A stretch of DNA of 13,314 bases from JBGOUV01 sp041477815 (GTDB lineage: Bacteria; Acidobacteriota; Terriglobia; Bryobacterales; JACQDG01), in the NCBI GenBank assembly GCA_041477815.1, contig JBGOUV010000180.1:1-13314 (forward strand), given 5' to 3'. The notes under the pieces were generated by a model. The model was not told the origin of the DNA, made no database searches, and was given only the letters and a program-made list of their open reading frames with translations. Position 1 is the first letter of the stretch. Each line of letters begins with the position of its first letter. Shown in pieces: positions 5,794 to 13,314 of the stretch. The position numbers were made by a program, and so were the translations under genes.

Positions 5794-7440
5794 TCAGCGG
5801 AAGGAGTGGCCGCTGGGGATCCAGTGCGGAACCAAGTAAGCGTAGGCCGTAACGATCAGTCCGACAATCGCGGCGAGCGCGATGCTGTGCACCAGCACGG
5901 CGCGGAACAAGTCTCCTTCGCGGCCTTCCTGACCCGTCGCCGCGCAGGCCACGATGATGGATTGCGCGTCGATCATCTTGCCCATCACGCCGCCCGCCGA
6001 GTTCGCCGCCGCCATCAGCACCGGACTGAGGCCGAGCTGATTCGCCGTGATCACCTGCAAACTCCCGAACAACGCGTTCGACCCGGCGTCGGTGCCGGTC
6101 AGCGCCACGCCCAGCCATCCGAGCAGCGTTCCGAAGAAGGGAAACAGCACGCCGGTGTTGGTCATGGCCAGGCCCAGCGTGGCGTCCATGCCCGAGTAGC
6201 GCGTGATGAATCCCAGACCCAGCATGGCCAGGATGGCCACCATGCTGTAGCGCATGCGATAGCAGGTGCGGAGAAAAACGCGCAGCGTCCCCGCCACGCT
6301 GAGACCCAGCAGCGGACCGGCGATCAGTCCGGCGAAGAAAGTAGCGGTGCCGATCGCCGACAACCACGCCAGCTCGAATACCGCCGGCTCGGCCTGCGTC
6401 TTGGCCACCACCGGCGGCTCCCGCACGACGAGCAGATGCAAACCCGGCACCGGAATCCGGGTGGTCGCCGTGTCCAGCGTGTTCTTCAGGGAGGGCATCC
6501 CCCATAGGATCACGAACACCGCCAGCAGCAGAAACGGCGTCCACGCATGGAGGACCTGGCGAGTGGTGTGCTGGTGGCGATGCAACTCACCGACGCCCGG
6601 CTCTCCCGGATAGCGCCAGATCGTCCGGGGCTGCCACACCTTGAAAAACAACGTGAGCGCCAGCAGCGTGGCCATCCCGCCCAGGATGTCCACCAGCGCG
6701 GCGTCGCGGTAGTTCGACCAGTAGAACTGCACCGAAGCGAACGTCACGCCGCAGGCGATCAGCCCGGGCCACACCTTCAGGGTCTCGCGCGTCGTGGTCA
6801 TGCTCCGCACCAGCCAGAAGGGGAGAATGAGAGCGGTCCACGGCAGGATGCGTCCCACCATGCCGCTCAAGTCCGCCTCCGGCAATCCGGTCACCGCCAC
6901 CAAAGTGCGGATCGGATTCCCCACCCCGCCGTACGCCACCGGCGAGGTGTTGGCGATCAGACACAGTACGGCCGCGGCAAAGGGGTTGAACCCCAGGCCC
7001 ACCATCATGGCCCCGCAGATCGCCACCGGCGCTCCGCCGCCTCCGGCCCCTTCCAGCACCGCCCCGAACGCGAAGGCGATGAGCAGAATCTGCAGGCGCC
7101 GGTCGTCGGTGACGGCTCCGATCGATTCCTTGATGACCGTGAAGTGTCCGGTCTCGACCGCCACCTCGTAGACGAACACGGCGCATAACAGCGTCCAGGC
7201 GATCCGCACAATTCCGTAGACCAGCCCATGACCGACCGCCGCCGTGACCATCACAGGGGGCATGCCGAACACGACCACGGCCAGGGCCACGGCCAGGAAG
7301 AACGACCAGAGCGCCGCCCAGTGCGCCACAATCTTGCGCACCGCCAGCAGGTAGAACAGAACGGTGACCGGAAGCGCGGCGATCAGAGTGGACAGCCACG
7401 CGTTCCCCAGCGGATTGTAATTCTGCACCCAGGGGCTCAC
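5794..7440 (-). CDS. lldP: L-lactate permease (LldP/LctP family)
   Basis: 548 residues from GTG 7440, close to the E. coli LldP length of about 551. The N-terminus PWVQNYNPLGNAWLSTLIAALPV matches the family opening. About 12 or more hydrophobic helices follow, with family-like stretches such as GAVLEGAGGGGAPVAI, NTSPVAYGGVGNPI, GWLGVALTGTDAGSNALFG and NSAGGVMGKMIDAQSI. LldP proteins import lactate, and often glycolate, by proton symport across the inner membrane. The frame is open far upstream, but only the sequence after 7440 looks like this family; no clear ribosome binding site precedes the GTG. It diverges from a DASS anion transporter across a repeat-rich spacer. No lactate dehydrogenase gene is present nearby. 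Confidence 0.93.
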   Translation of the reverse strand: MSPWVQNYNPLGNAWLSTLIAALPVTVLFYLLAVRKIVAHWAALWSFFLAVALAVVVFGMPPVMVTAAVGHGLVYGIVRIAWTLLCAVFVYEVAVETGHFTVIKESIGAVTDDRRLQILLIAFAFGAVLEGAGGGGAPVAICGAMMVGLGFNPFAAAVLCLIANTSPVAYGGVGNPIRTLVAVTGLPEADLSGMVGRILPWTALILPFWLVRSMTTTRETLKVWPGLIACGVTFASVQFYWSNYRDAALVDILGGMATLLALTLFFKVWQPRTIWRYPGEPGVGELHRHQHTTRQVLHAWTPFLLLAVFVILWGMPSLKNTLDTATTRIPVPGLHLLVVREPPVVAKTQAEPAVFELAWLSAIGTATFFAGLIAGPLLGLSVAGTLRVFLRTCYRMRYSMVAILAMLGLGFITRYSGMDATLGLAMTNTGVLFPFFGTLLGWLGVALTGTDAGSNALFGSLQVITANQLGLSPVLMAAANSAGGVMGKMIDAQSIIVACAATGQEGREGDLFRAVLVHSIALAAIVGLIVTAYAYLVPHWIPSGHSFR

Positions 7441-7455
7441 GGGGCCGATAGTAGC

Positions 7456-7566
7456 AGATCGTGGATCGTGGGCAAGTGTGAGAAGATCGTGGATCGTGGA
7501 TCGTAGGCAAGGCCCTTGTACGTGGGAGGGTTTGCCCACGTTCCACGATCTGCGACCCACGATCTT
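7456..7566. repeat. Cluster of short direct and inverted GATCGTGG repeats between divergent transporters
   Basis: The left arm AGATCGTGGATCGTGGGCAA (7456-7475) pairs with 7532-7551 at 19 of 20 positions. A second copy at 7484-7510 has an extra GGATCGT unit and ends in GTAGGCAA. A short inverted copy (CCCACGATCTT) lies at 7556-7566. The block fills most of the 132-bp gap between the lactate permease and the DASS gene and ends 6 bp before ATG 7573. It may be a REP-like element, a hairpin or a regulator site. Its copies are too irregular for CRISPR. Confidence 0.75.
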
Positions 7567-7572
7567 CCTCCT

Positions 7573-8991
7573 ATGTCTCCCGAACGCCGCGCGATGTGGC
7601 TGAAGCTGGGCCTCTTGCTGGCTATCTACCTCGCCGTGCAGTTCCTGGTGCCGCGCCCCGAGAGCGTGAAGCCGGAGGGTTGGCGCCTGCTCGGTATTTT
7701 TCTGGCCACCGTCGCCGGGCTGATGCTGCATCCGCTGCCCGGCGCCGCCATCGTCCTGATCGCCGTCACCGCCACGGCGCTGCTCCAGATCATGCCCATG
7801 GGGCAGGCCTTGGGTGGTTATGCGAATCCGAGTGTGTGGCTGGTGCTGGCGGCGTTCTTCGTGTCCCGCGCCCTGATCAAGACCGGACTGGCGCGCCGCA
7901 TCGCGCTGCTGTTCGTGCGCGCCTTCGGCAAGAGCACTCTGGGCATTTCCTATTCTTTGATCCTCAGCGACGTCACGCTGGCCTCCACCATTCCGTCCAA
8001 TGCGGCCCGGGCCGGCGGCGTGATCCTGCCGATCCTGCGCAGCCTTTCCGAATTGTACGGGTCTCAACCCGGCCAGAGCGCCGCCCTGCTCGGCACTTTT
8101 CTGTTCGCCGCCGTCTACCAGGGCGAGTGTATCGCCGCGGCCATGTTCTTTACCGGCCAGGCGTCGAACCCCCTGGCCGCCAACTTCGCCCTGAAGGTCG
8201 CCCATTATGAAGTGACCTGGGCGAGCTGGCTCGTGGCCGGCATCGTGCCCGGCGCCCTGAGTCTTCTGGTGGTCCCCTGGATCATTTCCAAGATGCTGCC
8301 GCCCCAGATCAAGCACACGCCCGAGGCCTCCGACTTCGCCCGCCGCGAGCTGCTGGCCATGGGACCACTTGACCGCGGCCAGAAGATTGTCCTCACCGTC
8401 TTCGCCTCCACCTGCGGCCTCTGGCTCACCACCCGGTTCCACGGCCTGGGGATCACCGAAGTGGCGCTGCTGGGCGCGTGCAGTCTGTTTGTGAGCGGAA
8501 TCCTCACCTGGGACGACGCCGTGTCCGAAAAGCCGGCTTGGGATGTCTTCATCTGGTACGGCGGCCTGGTCCGCCTGGGCGAAGCGCTCAATGAATTCGG
8601 CGTGACCGAGGCCTTCGCCAAGCAGATCGGCGCCTACTTTCAGGATCTGGGATGGGTCCCGCTGCTGGCCGTGACCCTGGCCATCTACTTCTACGCCCAC
8701 TACGCCTTCGCGTCGATCACGGCGCACATCCTGTCGATGTTCCCGGCGTTTCTGGCGCTGCTGCTGCTGCGCGGCGCGCCGCCGGGACTGGTGGTCTACG
8801 CCTTCGCCTGCCTGAGCAACCTCTCGGCCGGCCTGACCCACTACGGCACCACGCCAAGTCCCATGTTCTACGCCCACGGCTACGTGAGCTTCCGGGACTG
8901 GTGGCGCGTGGGCTTCTGGATCTCGCTGGTGAACATCGCGATCTGGTGCTCAGCCGGCTTCTTGTGGTGGAAGCTGATAGGAATCTGGTAG
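7573..8991 (+). CDS. DASS-family anion:sodium symporter (dicarboxylate/tricarboxylate type)
   Basis: 472 residues with about 11-13 hydrophobic helices. Features of the divalent anion:Na+ symporter family (CitT, TtdT, YbhI and plastid 2-oxoglutarate/malate translocators) include VTATALLQIMPMGQALGGYANPSVWLVLAAFF near the N-terminus, the TLASTIPSNAARAGGVILPI segment with the SNT-like SNA motif, WDVFIWYGG, and HYGTTPSP near the C-terminus, the second substrate-binding region. It probably imports C4-C6 carboxylates such as malate, succinate, tartrate or citrate; the exact substrate cannot be told. ATG 7573 is chosen because the sequence upstream is repeat, although no ribosome binding site is visible. 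It pairs in function with the divergent lactate permease. Its stop lies 7 bp from the convergent L31 stop. Confidence 0.9.
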   Translation: MSPERRAMWLKLGLLLAIYLAVQFLVPRPESVKPEGWRLLGIFLATVAGLMLHPLPGAAIVLIAVTATALLQIMPMGQALGGYANPSVWLVLAAFFVSRALIKTGLARRIALLFVRAFGKSTLGISYSLILSDVTLASTIPSNAARAGGVILPILRSLSELYGSQPGQSAALLGTFLFAAVYQGECIAAAMFFTGQASNPLAANFALKVAHYEVTWASWLVAGIVPGALSLLVVPWIISKMLPPQIKHTPEASDFARRELLAMGPLDRGQKIVLTVFASTCGLWLTTRFHGLGITEVALLGACSLFVSGILTWDDAVSEKPAWDVFIWYGGLVRLGEALNEFGVTEAFAKQIGAYFQDLGWVPLLAVTLAIYFYAHYAFASITAHILSMFPAFLALLLLRGAPPGLVVYAFACLSNLSAGLTHYGTTPSPMFYAHGYVSFRDWWRVGFWISLVNIAIWCSAGFLWWKLIGIW

Positions 8992-8998
8992 CGCGCGC

Positions 8999-9223
8999 CT
9001 AGGGCGTCGCTTTTGCCCCCCGGGTCTTGGCGTACTTGCGCTCGAAGCGCTCGACGCGTCCGGCCGTGTCCATCAGCTTCTGTTTCCCGGTGAAGAAGGG
9101 ATGGCAGCTCGAGCAGATTTCCACGCGGATGTCGCCTTTGTGCGTGGAGCGCGTGCGGAAGACGTGACCGCAGGCGCAGGTAACATTGACTTCCGCATAA
9201 GCGGGATGAATCCCGGCCTTCAT
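8999..9223 (-). CDS. rpmE: 50S ribosomal protein L31 (zinc-binding type)
   Basis: 74 residues, typical for L31. It opens MKAGIHPAYAEVNVTCACG, then has RTRSTHKGDIRVEICSSCHPF, TGKQKLMDTAGRVERFERKY. The four cysteines (C-A-C near 16-18 and C-S-S-C near 37-40) make the zinc-site C+ form, which can store zinc, rather than the Cys-less paralogue. L31 sits on the large ribosomal subunit and bridges to the small subunit. GAGG lies 7 nt before ATG 9223. It is a single gene here, convergent with the DASS transporter and divergent from the kinase, with 76 bp to the kinase start. Confidence 0.96.
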   Translation of the reverse strand: MKAGIHPAYAEVNVTCACGHVFRTRSTHKGDIRVEICSSCHPFFTGKQKLMDTAGRVERFERKYAKTRGAKATP

Positions 9224-9277
9224 AGTGATTCCTCGCGAGGTAAGTTCAAACCTTCAGTGTAGCACAGGGGGTTTGGG

Positions 9278-9283
9278 TATAAT
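9278..9283 (+). promoter_or_regulatory. Perfect TATAAT -10 box upstream of the kinase
   Basis: TATAAT is followed directly by GG, so its last two bases form the first two bases of an in-frame ATG at 9282. No good -35 box lies 16-18 bp upstream. If it is a true -10 element, transcription starts near 9290 and translation must begin at ATG 9300, giving a nearly leaderless mRNA. Confidence 0.45.
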
Positions 9284-9299
9284 GGCCCCGGCTAACTAC

Positions 9300-11945
9300 A
9301 TGGCGCTCCCTGCGGGAACTCGTCTGGGTCCTTATGAAATCCTCTCTCCCATCGGCGCGGGCGGGATGGGCGAAGTGTATCGAGGCCGCGACACGCGGCT
9401 CGACCGCACGGTGGCCATCAAGGTCCTGGCCGCCCACTTCTCCAGCCAGCCGGATCTGCGCCAAAGGTTCGAGCGCGAGGCGCGGGCGGTGTCGAGCCTG
9501 AATCATCCCCATATCTGCATCCTGCACGACGTGGGACACCAGGACGGCGTGGACTTCCTGGTGATGGAGTACCTGGAAGGCGAGACGCTGGCGGTGCGGT
9601 TGAGCCGGGGTCCGCTGCCGATAGAACAGGCCGTGCCCTACGCCATCCAGATCGCCGACGCTCTGGCGCTGGCCCATCGCCAGGGGGTGTTCCATCGCGA
9701 CCTGAAACCGGGAAATATCATGCTGACCAAGTCCGGCGCCAAGCTCCTCGACTTCGGCTTGGCGAAGATCGCAGCGCCCGCGGGCGCGGGCAGCTTGACG
9801 ACGTCGCCGACCCAAGGCGCCCCGCTCACCACCGCCGGGACGATCCTCGGGACCTTCCAATACATGGCGCCCGAGCAGCTGGAAGGTCACGACGCCGACG
9901 CCCGCAGCGACGTGTTCTCCTTTGGCGCGGTCCTCTATGAGATGGTCACCGGCCGCAAGGCGTTCGAGGGCCGGACGCAGGCCAGCGTGGCCGGAGCGAT
10001 TCTGCACACCGAGCCTCCCTCCGCGTCATCGTTGCAGCCGGGGCTGCCGCCGGCGCTCGATCGGTTGATCCGCCGGTGCCTGCTCAAGGACCCGGAGCAG
10101 CGGTGGCAGACGGCGCGGGATCTGGCCAGCGAGCTGCAGTGGATCGTCGAGGCCGGCGCGCCAGCCCCGGCGCCGGCCGCGATACCCGTCCCGACGCGAC
10201 TGCGGGAGAAGCTGTTCTGGCCGGTGACGGCGATCGCCGTGGTGGCCCTGTTAGCCTTCGCGCTCTCGCAGTTCCGGCGCCCGCCGGAGCCGGCGGAGGC
10301 GATCCGGTTCGTCATTTCCCCACCCGAGAAGGCAAGCTTTACCGGTTTCCCGAGCGTCTCACCGGACGGGCGCCGCGTGGCCGCCGTAGTGGCCGACGCT
10401 TCCGGAAAAAGGGCGGTTTGGGTTCGCTCCCTCGATGCCCTCGCCGCGCAACCGCTTCCGGGCTCGGAAGAGTCTCTGTTCTCCTTCTGGTCGCCGGACA
10501 GCCGTTCCCTCGGCTTCTTCTCGCAGGGGAGACTCAAGACGGTCGCGGTCTCGGGCGGAGCCCCTCAAGTAGTGTGCGCCGTGCCGGAGTCGGTCGGCGC
10601 CACCTGGAATCAGGACGGCGTGATCCTGTTCGGTCGTTTTGCGGATGTGGTGCACAGTGTGCCCGCCACCGGAGGTGTGCCCGTCCCGGTCACCAGCCTC
10701 GACAAATCCCGGCAGGAGGTGGGTCACCGGCTGCCCTACTTCCTGCCCGACGGCCGCCGTTTCCTCTACTACGCTTTCAGCCGCCAGGCGGAGAATAACG
10801 CCGTCTACGCCGGCTCGCTCGACTCGAAAGAGAAAAAGCTCGTGGTGCGGGCCGGCTCGGCAGCCGTCTATGCCGCGCCGGGCTACCTGCTTTATCTGCG
10901 CGAGAACACGCTGGTCGCTCACCGGTTCGATGCGGGGAAACTACAAGTAGTGGGAGAGCCGGCGGTGCTGGCCGAGCAGGTCGGCCAGCTACGCGCCATC
11001 TCGCTGGGATACTTTTCCGCCTCGTCCACCGGGGTGCTGACCCACTTCGGAGAAGGTACTGCCAATAGCCAATTGGCGTGGCTCGATCGGACCGGGAAGC
11101 GCCTCGGGTCAGTGGGTCCGCCCGGCGCCTTCAGCGATCCCTGGTTGTCGCCGGATGAGAAGCGGGTTGCCCTGGGCCGCATCGATAGGCAAAGCGGCAA
11201 TCCCGACATCTGGATTATGGAGTTCGGCCGCGGCACCCTCTCGCGGTTCACCTTCGATCCCGCTATGGAGCACCTGCCCGTTTGGTCGCCCGACGGCAGC
11301 CGGGTCGCTTACGACTCCCATCGGGAGGGCGCCGGGGATATCTATCAGAAGATGGCCAGCGGCGCCGGTGGCGAAGAGTTGCTGCTCAAATGGCCCGAAG
11401 GCGCCGGCCTCTCCGATTGGTCCCGGGACGGAAAGTTCCTCGCCTATCAAAGTCTCAATTCCAAGACCCACTACGATATCTGGATTCTGCCGCTCAGCGG
11501 AGATCGGAAGCCTGTTCCCTTTCTCCAAAGCGAGTTCAACGAGAGGAGCGGACAGTTCTCCCCGGATGGACGGTGGATGGCCTATGTTTCCGACGAGTCG
11601 GGAAGAGTGGAGGTCTACGTCCAGAGCTTTCCGCCCGGCGGCGGGAAATGGCAGATCTCGACCAACGGCGGCGCCGAGCCCCAGTGGCGCCGCGACGGCA
11701 AGGAGCTCTTCTACCTGGCTCCGGACAACAAGCTCATGGCCGTGGACATCCAGTCCGGCAAGGGCTTCGAGGCCGGCGTGCCCAAGTCCCTGCTGGAGGT
11801 TCGCGTGGGCGGCGTAGCGGCCCTGCGCAACCACTACACAGTCTCCGCGGACGGCCGGCGCTTTCTCATCAATGCCGCTCCGGAGGATGCACCCTCTTCG
11901 CCCATCACCGTGGTTCTCAACTGGACGGCGGCGTTGAAGCGGTAG
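9300..11945 (+). CDS. Membrane-anchored Ser/Thr protein kinase with C-terminal PD40/WD40-like propeller
   Basis: 881 residues from ATG 9300; ATG 9282 is the main alternative. The kinase domain (about 12-290) is complete: GAGGMGEVY glycine loop (19-27), VAIK with Lys41, HRDLKPGN with Asp134, DFG at 151-153 and APE at 190-192. A Pro/Ala linker leads to one transmembrane helix (about 305-325: LFWPVTAIAVVALLAFALSQ). The rest, which should be periplasmic, holds repeated PD40-type motifs: VSPDGRRVA, WSPDSRS, LSPDEKRVA, WSPDGSRVAY, WSRDGKFLAY, FSPDGRWMAY and WRRDGKELFY. These form a TolB-like beta-propeller in related proteins. By inference the propeller senses a ligand or protein and the kinase phosphorylates cytoplasmic targets. 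This architecture is expanded in Acidobacteriota. The substrate is unknown. Confidence 0.93.
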   Translation: MALPAGTRLGPYEILSPIGAGGMGEVYRGRDTRLDRTVAIKVLAAHFSSQPDLRQRFEREARAVSSLNHPHICILHDVGHQDGVDFLVMEYLEGETLAVRLSRGPLPIEQAVPYAIQIADALALAHRQGVFHRDLKPGNIMLTKSGAKLLDFGLAKIAAPAGAGSLTTSPTQGAPLTTAGTILGTFQYMAPEQLEGHDADARSDVFSFGAVLYEMVTGRKAFEGRTQASVAGAILHTEPPSASSLQPGLPPALDRLIRRCLLKDPEQRWQTARDLASELQWIVEAGAPAPAPAAIPVPTRLREKLFWPVTAIAVVALLAFALSQFRRPPEPAEAIRFVISPPEKASFTGFPSVSPDGRRVAAVVADASGKRAVWVRSLDALAAQPLPGSEESLFSFWSPDSRSLGFFSQGRLKTVAVSGGAPQVVCAVPESVGATWNQDGVILFGRFADVVHSVPATGGVPVPVTSLDKSRQEVGHRLPYFLPDGRRFLYYAFSRQAENNAVYAGSLDSKEKKLVVRAGSAAVYAAPGYLLYLRENTLVAHRFDAGKLQVVGEPAVLAEQVGQLRAISLGYFSASSTGVLTHFGEGTANSQLAWLDRTGKRLGSVGPPGAFSDPWLSPDEKRVALGRIDRQSGNPDIWIMEFGRGTLSRFTFDPAMEHLPVWSPDGSRVAYDSHREGAGDIYQKMASGAGGEELLLKWPEGAGLSDWSRDGKFLAYQSLNSKTHYDIWILPLSGDRKPVPFLQSEFNERSGQFSPDGRWMAYVSDESGRVEVYVQSFPPGGGKWQISTNGGAEPQWRRDGKELFYLAPDNKLMAVDIQSGKGFEAGVPKSLLEVRVGGVAALRNHYTVSADGRRFLINAAPEDAPSSPITVVLNWTAALKR

Positions 11946-11960
11946 GGTGCGGTGGCACGG

Positions 11961-12062
11961 TGTGGGGCGGCTCCCCGGAGCCGCAGCCGGCCCCCGGGCC
12001 GGCTTCCCGTTGCTCCAGGCCGGGCCAGGGGGCCCGGCGCGGGCGAGGGCGCCCGCCCCACA
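11961..12062. repeat. Block of four GC-rich hairpins within 10-bp outer arms
   Basis: Outer arms TGTGGGGCGG (11961-11970) and CCGCCCCACA (12053-12062) pair perfectly. Inside are consecutive perfect stems: 11967-11984 (8 bp, 2-nt loop), 11986-12003 (8 bp, 2-nt loop), 12019-12038 (8 bp, AGGG loop) and 12039-12056 (7 bp, AGGG loop). The first and fourth overlap the outer arms, so these are alternatives to the outer stem. It lies 16 bp after the kinase stop, has no T-run, and ends before the protease start. It could be a REP/BIME-like element or an mRNA end-protecting structure. Confidence 0.8.
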
Positions 12063-12121
12063 TGTCTGCCAGGATCCGGCCTGTCCTCCAGCGGAAACTC
12101 GCCGGGCTGCCGGTACGTCCG

Positions 12122-13314
12122 ATGGATATGCGATTCAGGCGAATGATGTTGTGGCTGCTTGTGGCCACCTGGGGGTTGGTGGCGGCCGAGCGGCGCGAGC
12201 CGGAGGAGTACGCGGTCTGGCTGAGCGAACCGGCGGTGGGTCCGCGGATGGCCCAACCCGGTCGCGTCCGCCTCCAGACGCCCGAGCTCGAACGCCTGGC
12301 CCGCGCCGTCGACGCCTCCCAGAAGCCCCTCCGCACGACCCTGCGCGAGATGAGTCTGCCCATCACCGGATCGACCCGTTACCTGCTGAACGCCATCTTC
12401 GTCGAAGCCAACGCCGAGCAGGCCGAGCGTCTCCGCTCCCTCCCCGGCGTGCGCGGCGTGGTCCGGATGCAGCGCTACCGCGTCCGGCTCAACACCGCTT
12501 CCGATCTGATCAATGTCCCTCAGGCCTGGACCGCCCTGGGCGGCTCGTCGCGCGCCGGCGCGGGCATGCGCATCGCCATTATCGACAGCGGCTTCGACCA
12601 CACCCATCCCGCCCTGCAGGGTCCTGACCTCACTCCCCCCGCTGGTTTTCCCCGCGCCCGGCCGGAAGATCTCCCCTTCACCAACAACAAGATCATCGCC
12701 GCCCGCGCCTACCTGCGGCGTCCCACCGTCGACCCGCTCAGCAGCCGCCCCGACGATTACACGCCCCGCGATCGCACCGGCCATGGCACCTTCCTGGCCA
12801 TGATCGCCGCCGGACGCGCCGTCCAGGTTCCCGGCGGCCCCACCATCACCGGCGTCGCTCCGGCAGCGTTTCTCGGCAACTACAAAGTGGTGGGGTCCAC
12901 CGACATCCAGGAATTCGCCCGCCAGGCCGCCATCATCCAAGCGATGGACGACGCCGCCGGCTTCGACGGCATGGATATCCTGGTCCTCTCGCTGGGTGGT
13001 GTCGCTACCTACACCCCCGCCGACCGAGGCTGCAACCCCAACCCCATCTGCGACCCGCTGGCCGAAGCCGCCCGCGTCGCCACCGAGAACTACGGCGCCC
13101 TGGTGGTGGTGGCCGCAGGCAACGACGGCGACCGGGGCGACGTCTTCCCCACGCTCAACGCCATCTCATCGCCGGGCACGTCGCCGGCGGCGATCTCGGT
13201 GGCGGCGACGACGAACTCGCGACAGCTCTTCTCCACCCTGCGCGGCGGCGCGGGCGCTCCCAGTTCCTTGCAAGCGGCGCTGGCGTTGTTCGGCAACGGC
13301 CCCCGGCCGCAGAC
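12122..13314 (+). CDS. Secreted subtilisin-family (S8) serine protease, partial (C-terminus off the right edge)
   Basis: 397 codons lie in the window without a stop. The start MDMRFRRMMLWLLVATWGLVAA is a signal peptide for Sec export. Residues about 86-125 (YLLNAIFVEANAEQAERLRS...GVRGVVRMQRYR) resemble the I9 prodomain that folds and inhibits the protease. The catalytic Asp is Asp155 in IAIIDSGFDHTHP, the His is His221 in GHGTFLAM, and oxyanion-hole Asn334 sits in VVVAAGNDGD. Then SSPGTSPAAISVAAT follows the usual pattern. The catalytic Ser (GTSxA) must lie beyond the edge; the last residues may begin an inserted PA domain. In-frame ATGs at 12062, 12128 and 12143 are alternative starts; 12122 gives a normal-length signal. 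Function is probably extracellular protein breakdown, with unknown targets. It follows the kinase on the same strand after the hairpin block. Confidence 0.88.
   Translation, partial: MDMRFRRMMLWLLVATWGLVAAERREPEEYAVWLSEPAVGPRMAQPGRVRLQTPELERLARAVDASQKPLRTTLREMSLPITGSTRYLLNAIFVEANAEQAERLRSLPGVRGVVRMQRYRVRLNTASDLINVPQAWTALGGSSRAGAGMRIAIIDSGFDHTHPALQGPDLTPPAGFPRARPEDLPFTNNKIIAARAYLRRPTVDPLSSRPDDYTPRDRTGHGTFLAMIAAGRAVQVPGGPTITGVAPAAFLGNYKVVGSTDIQEFARQAAIIQAMDDAAGFDGMDILVLSLGGVATYTPADRGCNPNPICDPLAEAARVATENYGALVVVAAGNDGDRGDVFPTLNAISSPGTSPAAISVAATTNSRQLFSTLRGGAGAPSSLQAALALFGNGPRPQ

Noticed and set aside
5690..6544. A 284-codon minus-strand frame reaching into the micropeptide leader (ending MYRRMFR)
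   Set aside because: It overlaps the lactate permease in another frame and lacks any family features; only its last codons happen to cross the leader of the micropeptide unit.
7456..7566. CRISPR array
   Set aside because: The repeats are few, of unequal length, partly inverted, and lack regular spacers or cas genes.
7441..8877. Extension of the lactate permease frame across the opposite strand of the DASS gene
   Set aside because: The translated sequence is Gln/Gly/His-rich without motifs and mirrors the DASS gene; the permease family begins at about 7440.
9256..9261. TACACT on the minus strand as a -10 box for rpmE
   Set aside because: Only four of six bases match and no -35 box stands at the right distance, so it is too weak to annotate.
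11834..12940. A 368-codon minus-strand open frame spanning the kinase end and protease start
   Set aside because: It crosses the hairpin block and two well-supported plus-strand genes and shows no recognisable domain.

Overview
The window is a GC-rich bacterial chromosome segment. The gene content fits a soil-type Acidobacteriota, probably of the Bryobacterales/Solibacter kind: a Ser/Thr kinase fused to a PD40 beta-propeller, a Tat-type secreted NIPSNAP protein, a large secreted subtilase, and separate lactate and dicarboxylate transporters. The lineage is inferred from gene content only; no rRNA or tRNA is present.

Layout. (1) Positions 1-3752, minus strand: an envelope-sugar operon transcribed right to left. 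It starts with a polyprenyl-phosphate-type family 2 glycosyltransferase, continues with two half-size ArnE/ArnF-like membrane proteins that overlap by 4 nt, and then, through a TAATG junction, a very large protein that runs off the left edge. That protein fuses a sugar-1-phosphate nucleotidyltransferase, a Gfo/Idh/MocA oxidoreductase and a GmhB-like HAD phosphatase in one uninterrupted frame of at least 727 codons. Read together, the operon would make an activated sugar, load it on a lipid carrier and flip it across the membrane. (2) 3795-4559, plus: a Tat-exported protein with two NIPSNAP domains, divergent from the operon. (3) 4567-5568, minus: a double-SIS sugar-phosphate isomerase/deaminase. 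(4) 5571-5781, minus: a compact transcription unit with a near-consensus promoter, a palindromic leader, a strong ribosome binding site, an 18-codon Lys/Ala-rich micro-ORF and a terminator hairpin that ends just before the SIS gene. (5) 5794-8991: an LldP-type lactate permease (minus) and a DASS-family anion transporter (plus), divergent around a 132-bp spacer full of short inverted repeats. (6) 8999-9223, minus: ribosomal protein L31. (7) 9300-11945, plus: a membrane-anchored Ser/Thr kinase with a propeller-like C-terminus, preceded by a perfect TATAAT. (8) 11961-12062: a dense block of four GC-rich hairpins inside 10-bp outer arms. (9) 12122 to the right edge, plus: a secreted subtilisin-family protease cut by the window end.

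The most interesting items are the triple-fusion enzyme and its operon, the micropeptide transcription unit, the four-hairpin element, and a dispersed intergenic repeat seen at about 2983-3037 and 7456-7566. Long open frames opposite the real genes are high-GC antisense artefacts and are not annotated.
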